From positions 1,404,501 to 1,468,500 of the forward strand of contig NC_018016.1 of assembly GCF_000265465.1 (NCBI RefSeq): a stretch of 64,000 bases of DNA. The letters run 5' to 3'. This DNA is from Ornithobacterium rhinotracheale DSM 15997 (GTDB lineage Bacteria; Bacteroidota; Bacteroidia; Flavobacteriales; Weeksellaceae). Positions 15,282-22,666 of this stretch are shown one piece after another. Every line of letters starts with the position of its first letter. Position 1 is the stretch's first letter. The position numbers and the translations under genes were made by a program. Below the pieces are notes generated by a model. The model worked only from the letters and a program-made list of their open reading frames with translations, did no database searches and had not been told where the DNA came from.

Positions 15282-16256
15282 ATGGGCGTTTTTGATAAAA
15301 GAATAAATTACAAACCATTTGAGTATCCAGAGATACTACAATTTACCGAGGCTATTAACAAATCATTTTGGGTGCATTCAGAGGTAGATTTCACAGCCGA
15401 TATTCAGGATTTTCATTCCCAAATATCGGAGCAAGATCGCAATGCTGTGAAAAACAGCTTGCTAGCCATTGCACAAATCGAAGTAGCTGTGAAAACTTTC
15501 TGGGGAAATCTTTACAAACATATGCCAAAACCAGAGATGAATGGATTAGGGGCTACTTTTGCAGAATGCGAATTTAGGCACTCAGAGGCATATTCAAGAT
15601 TGCTTGAGGTTTTGGGTTACAACGATGAGTTTGAAAAAGTGATCGAAGTACCTGTCATCAGAAAAAGAATCGAATACCTAAACGAGGCGTTAAAAGATGC
15701 CAATTCAGAAGACCACAAAGCTTATGTAATGTCGCTTTTGATGTTTAGTATCTTGATTGAAAATGTTTCATTGTTTAGTCAATTTGCTATTATTCTTTCG
15801 TTTACAAGATTTAGGGGCTACATGAAAAATGTTTCAAATATCATCGCATGGACTTCTGTAGACGAGCAAATTCACGCCAATGCAGGGATTTATTTAATTA
15901 ATAAAATTAAAGAAGAACAACCCGAATTGTTGCAAGAAAACGAAGAGGCTCAGATCTATGATTTAATCAAGGAATCCATCAACATCGAGGCACAAATCCT
16001 AGACTGGATTTTTGAACAAGGCGAAATACCGAATATTACCAAAGAAAATCTACTTAACTTTATGAAATTTAGAGTAGACGATAGTTTGGTGAAAATTGGA
16101 ATGAAACCATTGTTTAATGTTACCAATGAGGAATACAAAGCCATGGAATGGTTTGAGCAAGAGGTGTTTGCCAATTCGCTCGATGATTTCTTTGCTAAAC
16201 GCCCAGTGGATTACACCAAGCACGATAAAAGTTTTTCAGCGAATAGTTTGTTCTAA
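15282..16256 (+). CDS. nrdB: Class I ribonucleotide reductase, small (radical) subunit
   Basis: A 324-residue ferritin-like subunit that houses the dimetal centre and supplies the radical to NrdA. The E97-F-R-H100 motif and the radical-position tyrosine Y104 in FRHSEAYSRLL are present, and the second ExxH is in VDEQIHANAG. The C-terminal segment FFAKRPVDYTKHDKSFSANSLF docks on NrdA. I chose the ATG at 15282 (MGVFDKRINY), because an in-frame ATG 60 nt earlier adds a non-conserved stretch. There is no N-terminal ATP-cone, unlike some Bacteroidota NrdB proteins. First gene of a three-gene operon. Confidence 0.96.
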   Translation: MGVFDKRINYKPFEYPEILQFTEAINKSFWVHSEVDFTADIQDFHSQISEQDRNAVKNSLLAIAQIEVAVKTFWGNLYKHMPKPEMNGLGATFAECEFRHSEAYSRLLEVLGYNDEFEKVIEVPVIRKRIEYLNEALKDANSEDHKAYVMSLLMFSILIENVSLFSQFAIILSFTRFRGYMKNVSNIIAWTSVDEQIHANAGIYLINKIKEEQPELLQENEEAQIYDLIKESINIEAQILDWIFEQGEIPNITKENLLNFMKFRVDDSLVKIGMKPLFNVTNEEYKAMEWFEQEVFANSLDDFFAKRPVDYTKHDKSFSANSLF

Positions 16257-16269
16257 AATAATTTAAGTC

Positions 16270-16515
16270 ATGACAGAAGAGATAAAACAAGAAATGATTT
16301 ACAATTTCAGTAAAGATTTCAAACTTGGTGAATACATTTATATGGGCATGGGGCTTGTTGGCGAGCATCGCGTGTGTATTTCCGTAGCCTATAAAATTGA
16401 TTATTGCATCAAAAAAGCCAATCAATTTGTAGAAGCAGATCCTAATGTGAAGTTTACTCACATCAACAAAGTAAAAGTGGGCGAGACCAGTGCTACCCAA
16501 AAATTTGAATTATAA
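16270..16515 (+). CDS. Small protein inside the nrd operon, unknown function
   Basis: An 81-residue protein encoded 13 nt after nrdB and 33 nt before nrdA, so almost certainly co-transcribed and expressed with the reductase. It is soluble, with an alternating beta/alpha look: EYIYMGMGLVGEHRVCISVA, then IDYCIKKANQFVEADPN, then INKVKVGETSATQKFEL. Two cysteines are present but no CxxC, so it is not a glutaredoxin or NrdH. No family recognised. It could modulate or assemble the reductase; this is inference from position only. Confidence 0.78.
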   Translation: MTEEIKQEMIYNFSKDFKLGEYIYMGMGLVGEHRVCISVAYKIDYCIKKANQFVEADPNVKFTHINKVKVGETSATQKFEL

Positions 16516-16548
16516 TTTAAAAACTAAAACATACCAATACAAAAAAAC

Positions 16549-18204
16549 ATGTCTGAAGAAAAAACTATATGGTGGCTCAATGAGGAGTCTGAACAAATGC
16601 TCAATCGTGGTTATTTGCTAAAAGGCGAAACCGTAGAAGGTGCCATTGAGCGTATCACCACTGCAGCTGCCAAGAGATTATATAAACCAGAACTTCAACC
16701 AAGATTCGAGGAGATTATCCGCAAGGGCTGGATGAGCCTTTCTTCTCCCGTTTGGGCAAATATGGGAACCCAGCGAGGTTTGCCGATTTCGTGCTTCAAT
16801 GTGTATGTGCCAGATAGTATTGAGGGGATTACACACAAGCTAGCAGAGGTGATTATGCAAACCAAAATCGGTGGGGGGACTTCAGGCTATTTTGGAGAAT
16901 TAAGACACCGCGGAACTGCCGTTACCGATAATGGTAAATCTTCTGGTTCTGTGAGTTTTATGAAGCTTTTTGATACCGCAATGGATGTGGTTTCTCAAGG
17001 AGGTGTTCGCCGTGGCGCATTTGCCGCTTACTTAGATATCGACCACCCAGATATCGAGGAGTTTTTACACATTAAAGACATAGGAAACCCAATCCAAAAC
17101 CTTTTCTATGGCGTTTGTGTACCAGATTATTGGATGAACGATATGATCGAGGGCGACATGGAAAAACGCAGAATTTGGGCTAAAGTGCTTGAATCTCGCC
17201 AGAAAAAAGGATTGCCTTATGTATTGTTCTCAGACAATGTCAATCGTCAGAAACCACAAGTCTACAAGGATAACAATATGGTGATTAATTCAAGTAACTT
17301 GTGTTCAGAAATTATGTTGCCATCGTCTGTAGATGAGTCGTTTATCTGCTGTTTGTCTTCGATGAACTTAGAGCTTTTCGACGAGTGGAAAGACACCGAT
17401 GCAGTGCAATTGGCGATTTTCTTCTTAGATGCGGTACTTTCAGAATTCATTGCCAAAACCGAAGGAAATTATTATCTATCTTCAGCCAGAAAATTTGCAA
17501 TGCGTCACCGTGCATTAGGTTTAGGGGCATTAGGATACCATTCATATTTGCAAAAAAATATGATTCCATTTGAAAGCATGGAGGCAAAACAATTTAATGC
17601 CAAAGCTTTTAAATTAATCAGAGATGAAGCCCAAAAAGCAAGCGAGGAGCTAGCCAATATCTATGGCGAACCTGAAATGCTAAAAGAATATGGTCGCAGA
17701 AATACCACTTTGATGGCAATTGCACCTACTACTTCGAGCTCTGCAATTTTGGGGCAAACTTCTCCAGGAATTGAGCCATATGCAAGTAACTATTACAAAG
17801 CAGGTTTGGCAAAAGGAAACTTTATGCGACAAAACAAATATTTGAAAAAACTATTGGCAGAAAAAGGCATGGATACCGAAGATATTTGGCGAAATATTAT
17901 GCTGAACCATGGTTCTATCCAGCAATTGGAAGGATTAACTCAGCGAGAGAAAGATGTGTTTAAAACATTCAAAGAAATTTCTCCGATGGAAATCATCACA
18001 CAAGCCGCTCAGCGTCAGCAGTTCATAGACCAAGCGCAAAGTTTGAACTTGAACATTCCGTCTTCTATGCCAGTAAAGGATGTCAATGCTTTGATGATTG
18101 AAGCTTGGCGTTTAGGCGTAAAAACTTTGTATTACCAACGAAGCCAATCTGTTTCTAAAGAATTAATGGTAAACTTCGTAAAATGCGCAAGCTGCGAAGG
18201 ATAA
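16549..18204 (+). CDS. nrdA: Class I ribonucleotide reductase, large (catalytic) subunit
   Basis: A 551-residue subunit that reduces ribonucleotides to deoxyribonucleotides. The catalytic set is visible: C82 (PISCFNVY), N250/C252/E254 (SSNLCSEIM), C268 (ICCLSSMNL), the radical-relay tyrosine pair in TLYYQRSQS, and the C-terminal CASC pair used for re-reduction. It is much shorter than the roughly 760-residue E. coli protein and has no N-terminal ATP-cone, so overall activity control by dATP through that domain is missing. The operon order is nrdB, 81-aa gene, nrdA. A terminator follows at 18227-18262. Confidence 0.96.
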   Translation: MSEEKTIWWLNEESEQMLNRGYLLKGETVEGAIERITTAAAKRLYKPELQPRFEEIIRKGWMSLSSPVWANMGTQRGLPISCFNVYVPDSIEGITHKLAEVIMQTKIGGGTSGYFGELRHRGTAVTDNGKSSGSVSFMKLFDTAMDVVSQGGVRRGAFAAYLDIDHPDIEEFLHIKDIGNPIQNLFYGVCVPDYWMNDMIEGDMEKRRIWAKVLESRQKKGLPYVLFSDNVNRQKPQVYKDNNMVINSSNLCSEIMLPSSVDESFICCLSSMNLELFDEWKDTDAVQLAIFFLDAVLSEFIAKTEGNYYLSSARKFAMRHRALGLGALGYHSYLQKNMIPFESMEAKQFNAKAFKLIRDEAQKASEELANIYGEPEMLKEYGRRNTTLMAIAPTTSSSAILGQTSPGIEPYASNYYKAGLAKGNFMRQNKYLKKLLAEKGMDTEDIWRNIMLNHGSIQQLEGLTQREKDVFKTFKEISPMEIITQAAQRQQFIDQAQSLNLNIPSSMPVKDVNALMIEAWRLGVKTLYYQRSQSVSKELMVNFVKCASCEG

Positions 18205-18226
18205 TCTTTAGTAATCTTAAAATAAA

Positions 18227-18262
18227 AAACGACTTCCGGAACCACAATCCAGAGGTCGTTTT
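18227..18262. terminator. Terminator after nrdA
   Basis: A 10-bp stem (18227-18236 with 18253-18262, one G-T pair) and T-rich flank, between convergent genes. Confidence 0.8.
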
Positions 18263-18289
18263 ATTTTATCTCAAAAAACACTCAAAATC

Positions 18290-18805
18290 CTATTTTTTTG
18301 GTGGGAATTTTTTGAATAAATCTTGAATCGCTGATTGAATAATTTTCTCAGAATCTGCCCTAGTAGAAAATTCTTTGCTAAACACGCCTTGCCAAATCAA
18401 ATGTTGATTGGTGGCGTCTAGCATTTCAATCACTAAATCTTTTTGTAATTTTTTGGTTTTAATAGGAATGCCTACTTGCATACTTGTTCCAAAACCACCG
18501 CCATAACTACCTGTCCCAATGCCCACCGTGTTGGTGTTTGTAACGACTTGTTCAGATGGTTTTATGTCAATCAAAACTTGTGGATGATCCGATTTTTGCC
18601 ATGATTTAGCTTTTAATTCTTGGTCGATTGCACGCACAATTCGAGTTTGGTCGAGCTGATTGACGCCATTCCAATCAATATCCGAGAAATAGTTGTAAGT
18701 TTTAATTTGGCTAAAATTTACCCCGCGGTCGTAATCGGTATCTACATGGGCAGAACTGCACGCCGCTAATAACAATAACGAAAAGATAAGGTATAAATGT
18801 CTCAT
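18290..18805 (-). CDS. DUF4136 lipoprotein
   Basis: A 171-residue lipoprotein. The signal sequence ends in the lipobox LLLAACSS, so Cys16 would be lipidated. The mature part matches DUF4136: it starts with VDTDYDRGVNFSQIKTYNYF, includes VLIDIKPSEQ, and has a Gly-rich middle (GIGTGSYGGGFGTS). The family's function is unknown. It is the last gene of an operon, 2 nt after murB. Presence in the periplasm or outer membrane is inferred from the lipobox. Confidence 0.85.
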   Translation of the reverse strand: MRHLYLIFSLLLLAACSSAHVDTDYDRGVNFSQIKTYNYFSDIDWNGVNQLDQTRIVRAIDQELKAKSWQKSDHPQVLIDIKPSEQVVTNTNTVGIGTGSYGGGFGTSMQVGIPIKTKKLQKDLVIEMLDATNQHLIWQGVFSKEFSTRADSEKIIQSAIQDLFKKFPPKK

Positions 18806-18807
18806 AA

Positions 18808-19827
18808 TTAATCAATAATATTCACCTCCCTCTCCAATTCTATACCAAATTGATTTTGGATTGATTCTATAATCTCAGTCGAAAAATCATAAACCTCTTT
18901 CCCTGTCCCAAAATCTGGGTTGATGAGCACTAATGCCTGCATGTGGTGCACGCCCACTTTGCCTACGCGTTTGCCTTTCCAGCCCGCTTTTTCAATTAGC
19001 CAGCCTGCAGGAATTTTCACATGCGCATCGTCCACACGATAATGCGGGATTTCGGGGTATTTTTGTTCAAGCTGAAGATAAATTTCTTTTGGAACAATTG
19101 GATTTTTAAAGAAACTTCCCGTGTTTGGGCAAACTTTTGGGTCGGGCAATTTGCTCGAGCGAATACTGATTACGGCATCGCTAATTTCTTGAATCGTAGG
19201 GTTTTCAATATTTTTTAAAGCTAACTCTTGCTGAATTGCTCCATACAAAACTCGTAATTCGTGGTCTTTTTTAGTCAGTTTGAAAGTTACCGCCGTTACG
19301 ATGAATTTACCTTTCAATGCTCGTTTAAAGATGGATTCCCTATACCCAAATTGGCATTCAGCATTGCTGAAAGTTTTAAGCGTAAGATTTTTAATATCAA
19401 AAGCTTCTACGCTTTCGATGTGGTCTTTTACTTCTACGCCATAGGCTCCAATATTCTGAATTGGCGACGCTCCCACTGTGCCAGGAATCAACGAAAGATT
19501 TTCTAATCCGCCCAAATCTTTGGCTAAACAGTTTAAAACAAATTCATGCCAATTTTCGCCCGCAGCTGCTTTAAGCCAAATATGATTTTCGGTTTCTTTT
19601 TCTACGGAAATTCCCTTTAATTCGATTTTTAAAATATCGCCATTAAAATCATGCAAAAAAAGAACATTTGAGCCTCCGCCCAAAACATAGAAATTTGGAT
19701 TTTTATTCTCGGTAAAATATTGTTTTAAATCCTCTATGCTTTCAATTTCAATCAGGCGTTTAGCTTGCACATCAAGAGCAAGCGTAGTAAAATCCTTTAA
19801 TGATGAATTTTCAATAATTTTAGCCAT
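18808..19827 (-). CDS. murB: UDP-N-acetylenolpyruvoylglucosamine reductase
   Basis: MurB is the FAD enzyme that reduces UDP-GlcNAc-enolpyruvate to UDP-MurNAc in peptidoglycan synthesis. The 339-residue protein has the FAD-binding segment YVLGGGSNVLF near residue 47, SLIPGTVGASPIQNIGAYG near 120 and the C-terminal domain with PNTGSFFKNP near 235, where the Ser is the proton donor. It is of the longer type I class. It starts 3 nt after the aminotransferase stop and is followed 2 nt later by the DUF4136 gene. Confidence 0.96.
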   Translation of the reverse strand: MAKIIENSSLKDFTTLALDVQAKRLIEIESIEDLKQYFTENKNPNFYVLGGGSNVLFLHDFNGDILKIELKGISVEKETENHIWLKAAAGENWHEFVLNCLAKDLGGLENLSLIPGTVGASPIQNIGAYGVEVKDHIESVEAFDIKNLTLKTFSNAECQFGYRESIFKRALKGKFIVTAVTFKLTKKDHELRVLYGAIQQELALKNIENPTIQEISDAVISIRSSKLPDPKVCPNTGSFFKNPIVPKEIYLQLEQKYPEIPHYRVDDAHVKIPAGWLIEKAGWKGKRVGKVGVHHMQALVLINPDFGTGKEVYDFSTEIIESIQNQFGIELEREVNIID

Positions 19828-19830
19828 GAT

Positions 19831-21027
19831 TTACAAGGTATTATTTGGATATTCTTTCAATGCGATTTCTAAGGCATCGAGAGCCAATTTTAAATCTTCG
19901 GTATTAAGTACATACGCCAATCGAGCTTGGTTTTTACCCAAATCGGGCGTGAAATAAAAACCTTGCATAGGTGCAAACATCACGGTTTTGCCTTCGTGTG
20001 CAAAATCTTGAAGCAACCACACTGCAAATTTTTCGGCATCGTCTACGGGCAATTGTACCGCGCAGTAAAAAGCTCCCGTAGGTTTAGGGCACACTACGCC
20101 TGGGATTTGATTGAGGCGTTCCACCATAAAATCACGACGCTTTTTATATTCAGCATTAGCTTCTTTCAGGTATTCGTGTGCGTCGTTTAGTGCCACGGCA
20201 CCCAATTTTTGACTAGTAACGCATGGGCTCAATCGCGCTTGTCCGTATTTCAAAACATTAGCGATAAATTCTTTATTTTTAGAGGCTACTGAGCCTAGTC
20301 TAATTCCGCACATGCTGAATCTTTTAGATTCAGAATCAATCATAATTGCATTTTGAGCCAATTCTGGAAAGTGCAAAATAGAGGAATGTTCTTTTTCGTA
20401 AGAAAATTCACGATATACCTCATCAGCTACGATGAATAAATCATGTTTTAAAACTAAATCCTTTAATTGTTCTAGCTCCTCATGCGAGTACATGTAGCCC
20501 GTTGGGTTTCCTGGGCTACAAATGAGAATAGCTTTGGTTTTAGGAGTGATTAATTTTTCAAAATCAGCAATAGGAGGGAGTGCAAATCCGTCTTCTATAT
20601 GGGAAGTTACGGGCACAAATTTCACATCGGTTTCGTTGGCAAATCCGTTGTAATTTGCATAAAAAGGTTCTGGGACTATGATTTCGTCTCCAGCATCGGC
20701 AATGGCGTTAAAGGTAAAGAATAAAGCCTCTGAGCCGCCATTGGTAGCGATGATTTCGTCTGCCGAGATCGGAATATTTCGTTCGTTGTAGTAATGGCTA
20801 AGGGCATCGCGATATTCTTGGGTGCCCTCTGAGCTGGTGTATGACAAAATATTTTTCTGCCAGTTTTTTAGTGCATCTATGGCGCATGCGGGGCTATCTA
20901 TATCGGGTTGTCCAATGTTAAGATAAAAGACTTTTTTGCCCTCTTTTTCAGCAGCTTTGGCATACGGCATGAGTTTTCTAATCGGAGATTCTGGCATTTT
21001 ATGCGCTCTGTTTGATATTTTAGTCAT
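19831..21027 (-). CDS. Pyridoxal-phosphate aminotransferase, class I/II
   Basis: A 398-residue fold-type I aminotransferase similar to aspartate/alanine aminotransferases. Landmarks are YLNIGQPDIDSP near residue 38, ICSPGNPTGYMYS near 172, the Asp/Tyr pair in VADEVYREFSY near 205, and the PLP-lysine in SESKRFSMCGIRLG near 237. The final Arg for substrate carboxylate binding lies in QARLAYVLN. The amino acid specificity cannot be told from sequence. It heads an operon with murB and the DUF4136 gene. An upstream TATCTTTA-like element on the minus strand may be the promoter. Confidence 0.9.
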   Translation of the reverse strand: MTKISNRAHKMPESPIRKLMPYAKAAEKEGKKVFYLNIGQPDIDSPACAIDALKNWQKNILSYTSSEGTQEYRDALSHYYNERNIPISADEIIATNGGSEALFFTFNAIADAGDEIIVPEPFYANYNGFANETDVKFVPVTSHIEDGFALPPIADFEKLITPKTKAILICSPGNPTGYMYSHEELEQLKDLVLKHDLFIVADEVYREFSYEKEHSSILHFPELAQNAIMIDSESKRFSMCGIRLGSVASKNKEFIANVLKYGQARLSPCVTSQKLGAVALNDAHEYLKEANAEYKKRRDFMVERLNQIPGVVCPKPTGAFYCAVQLPVDDAEKFAVWLLQDFAHEGKTVMFAPMQGFYFTPDLGKNQARLAYVLNTEDLKLALDALEIALKEYPNNTL

Positions 21028-21138
21028 AACATTAATTTAAGATGTTTTGTGAACGAATTTAATAACTTGGTATTGTTTTTGTGTCTATTTAAACAGTCGT
21101 AAAGATACGAAAATTAATAACTAATAAAACACAAAATT

Positions 21139-21408
21139 ATGAGTAAAGCAAAACAAACAGGAACTATTTTAGGAAGTTTAATCATAGGAGCATTAGCAGG
21201 AGGAATTGCCGCTTTATTATTGACACCGCATAGTGGAGAAGAAACTAGAGAAAAATTGAAAAAAGAGGCAGATAGACTTCGTGAAGAGTTAAAAGATTAT
21301 AGTTCAGACTTTAGCGATAGGGCTAAAAAGGTAAAGAAAGATTTAGAAAAAAAGCTTAAGAAAACAGAAGCTGAGCTTTTAGATATCGAAGAAGAGCTAG
21401 GAGTTTAA
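21139..21408 (+). CDS. YtxH-domain protein
   Basis: An 89-residue protein of the YtxH (gas-vesicle/stress-associated) type. A single Gly/Ala-rich membrane helix (residues 10-30, LGSLIIGALAGGIAALLLTP) is followed by the family phrase HSGEETREKL and a charged coiled coil to the C-terminus. Members in Bacillus belong to the general stress regulon; the molecular role is unknown. First of three closely spaced small genes with membrane segments. Confidence 0.88.
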   Translation: MSKAKQTGTILGSLIIGALAGGIAALLLTPHSGEETREKLKKEADRLREELKDYSSDFSDRAKKVKKDLEKKLKKTEAELLDIEEELGV

Positions 21409-21429
21409 TTTTTGTAATCTTTATTTGAT

Positions 21430-21756
21430 ATGTTTGGAGGAGTTAAAAATTATGTACAAGATCAGATAACACTTGCCAAGCTAGAAGTGGTGGAAGGAGC
21501 AGGAAAAGCAGCTGGCTCTATCGTTGCCATGGTGTTTATGGCAATTTTTGCCGTGCTTTTCATTGTCTTTCTAAGTATCGCTGGGGCATATTATCTTTCT
21601 GTGTATTTCGGGTCTTATATGTATGGTTTTTTAGCGATGTCGGGAGTATTTTTATTACTAATGATTCTCTTAGTAGTATTCAAAAAAGCTATACAGAATT
21701 TGGTGGCAAATATAGTTGTAGCTGCTACGATGGGAGCTAAAAAATTAAAGAAATAA
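21430..21756 (+). CDS. Phage-holin-like (YqjE/holin-X) membrane protein
   Basis: A 108-residue protein with an N-terminal amphipathic helix (YVQDQITLAKLEVVEGAGKA) and two long membrane helices (about 30-55 and 60-90). This architecture matches the holin-X/YqjE family often encoded beside YtxH proteins in Flavobacteriia. There is no endolysin or phage gene nearby, so a lytic role is unlikely. It shares its last base with the start of the next gene. Confidence 0.82.
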   Translation: MFGGVKNYVQDQITLAKLEVVEGAGKAAGSIVAMVFMAIFAVLFIVFLSIAGAYYLSVYFGSYMYGFLAMSGVFLLLMILLVVFKKAIQNLVANIVVAATMGAKKLKK

Positions 21757-22118
21757 TGGAGCCGATAAGAAATTTAAAAGAACTACAACAAAGGAAATTA
21801 GAAATACAGAAGAAACTTACTTCAAGTATGGACGATCCTTGGAGTAATGTAAAAGGATTTGTAAATTTCTTTAGTCAGAAAAGCAAAGGCGGTGGTTTAC
21901 CATTCATAGGTAAATCTTCGAAGTCTCAGAATAGAAATGAGCTAATCGATGAGGGAGCAAAAACAATCCTTACGTTTGTGGCAAGTTCTGTTGTGAGTAG
22001 ATTTAAGCTTGGATTTATTCCCAAAATCATTATCACTTCTGGAGTAGCTTTTGCAACGCCGTATGTAGTAGATTTTGTACAGAAGAAAATTAGAAACCGT
22101 AAAACCAAAAAGAAATAA
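21756..22118 (+). CDS. Third gene of the YtxH operon, unknown function
   Basis: A 120-residue basic protein. Residues 1-60 are polar and helical (NLKELQQRKLEIQKKLTSSM), followed by a hydrophobic stretch (about 65-105; TILTFVASSVVSRFKLGFIP and IIITSGVAFATPYVVDF) that could form one or two membrane helices. The C-terminus is very basic (KKIRNRKTKKK). No family recognised. Its overlap with the holin-like gene shows that the trio is one transcription unit. Confidence 0.78.
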   Translation: MEPIRNLKELQQRKLEIQKKLTSSMDDPWSNVKGFVNFFSQKSKGGGLPFIGKSSKSQNRNELIDEGAKTILTFVASSVVSRFKLGFIPKIIITSGVAFATPYVVDFVQKKIRNRKTKKK

Positions 22119-22140
22119 TCCCATGGATTATTAAAATATA

Positions 22141-22170
22141 AAAAGCCGAGATTTTTAAATCTCGGCTTTT
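22141..22170. terminator. Terminator between convergent YtxH operon and DUF1573 gene
   Basis: A perfect stem of at least 12 bp (22141-22152 with 22159-22170) and T-run; symmetric A and T flanks suggest bidirectional use. Confidence 0.93.
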
Positions 22171-22191
22171 TTTGTAATGATTAAAATTAAT

Positions 22192-22566
22192 TTAGTCTTT
22201 TACCACACCTTTAATTCTTAAAATCTTTCTTCCGTTCTCTACAGCGTTAGACAAAACGGTAATCGATTTGTTGAATGAATTTGTAATGCTTGTGTTATAG
22301 CGAACTTTGATCTGTCCTTTTTGCCCTGGAGCAATCACATCAGTTGGTTTTGGATACTCCGCAGCAGTACACCCGCAAGAGGTTTGCACTTTTCTAATGA
22401 TCAAAGGCTTGTCGCCAGTGTTGGTGAATGTGAAAACACGCTCGCCATTTGAGCCCTTAGCCACTTCGCCATAATCAATCGTTTCTTTTTCAAATGAGAT
22501 TTCTTGAGCGTTTGCAGCGGCTAAGCCAACAAATGCAAAAGAAACAGCAAATAATAACTTTTTCAT
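22192..22566 (-). CDS. DUF1573 exported protein
   Basis: A 124-residue protein with a signal peptide (MKKLLFAVSFAFVGLAAANAQ). The rest is one Ig-like DUF1573 domain: IDYGEVAKGSNGERVFTFTN, then the hallmark VQTSCGCTAAEYPK, then APGQKGQIKVRYNTS. The domain is abundant in Bacteroidota and its function is unknown. I chose the ATG at 22566, since an ATG 21 nt upstream would add residues before the signal peptide and sits closer to the promoter. The -7 element at 22585-22592 fits this start. Confidence 0.9.
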   Translation of the reverse strand: MKKLLFAVSFAFVGLAAANAQEISFEKETIDYGEVAKGSNGERVFTFTNTGDKPLIIRKVQTSCGCTAAEYPKPTDVIAPGQKGQIKVRYNTSITNSFNKSITVLSNAVENGRKILRIKGVVKD

Positions 22567-22584
22567 ATCTATTATTTTAAAATG

Positions 22585-22592
22585 CAAATTTA
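22585..22592 (-). promoter_or_regulatory. -7 element for the DUF1573 gene
   Basis: Reads TAAATTTG on the minus strand, an exact TAnnTTTG match about 19 nt before the chosen start. Confidence 0.55.
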
Positions 22593-22620
22593 AGTATTTT
22601 TTTATAACTAATTTTAATCT

Positions 22621-22628
22621 TAAATTTG
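22621..22628 (+). promoter_or_regulatory. -7 element for valS
   Basis: TAAATTTG fits TAnnTTTG, 38 nt upstream of the valS ATG and divergent from the DUF1573 promoter. Confidence 0.55.
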
Positions 22629-22666
22629 CGGTTCAAATACTAATGTTCAAATAATATACCATTTTT

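Noticed and set aside
21430-21756. Prophage remnant based on the holin-like gene
   Set aside because: No other phage genes are near; this holin-like family accompanies YtxH proteins as a chromosomal stress-type operon.
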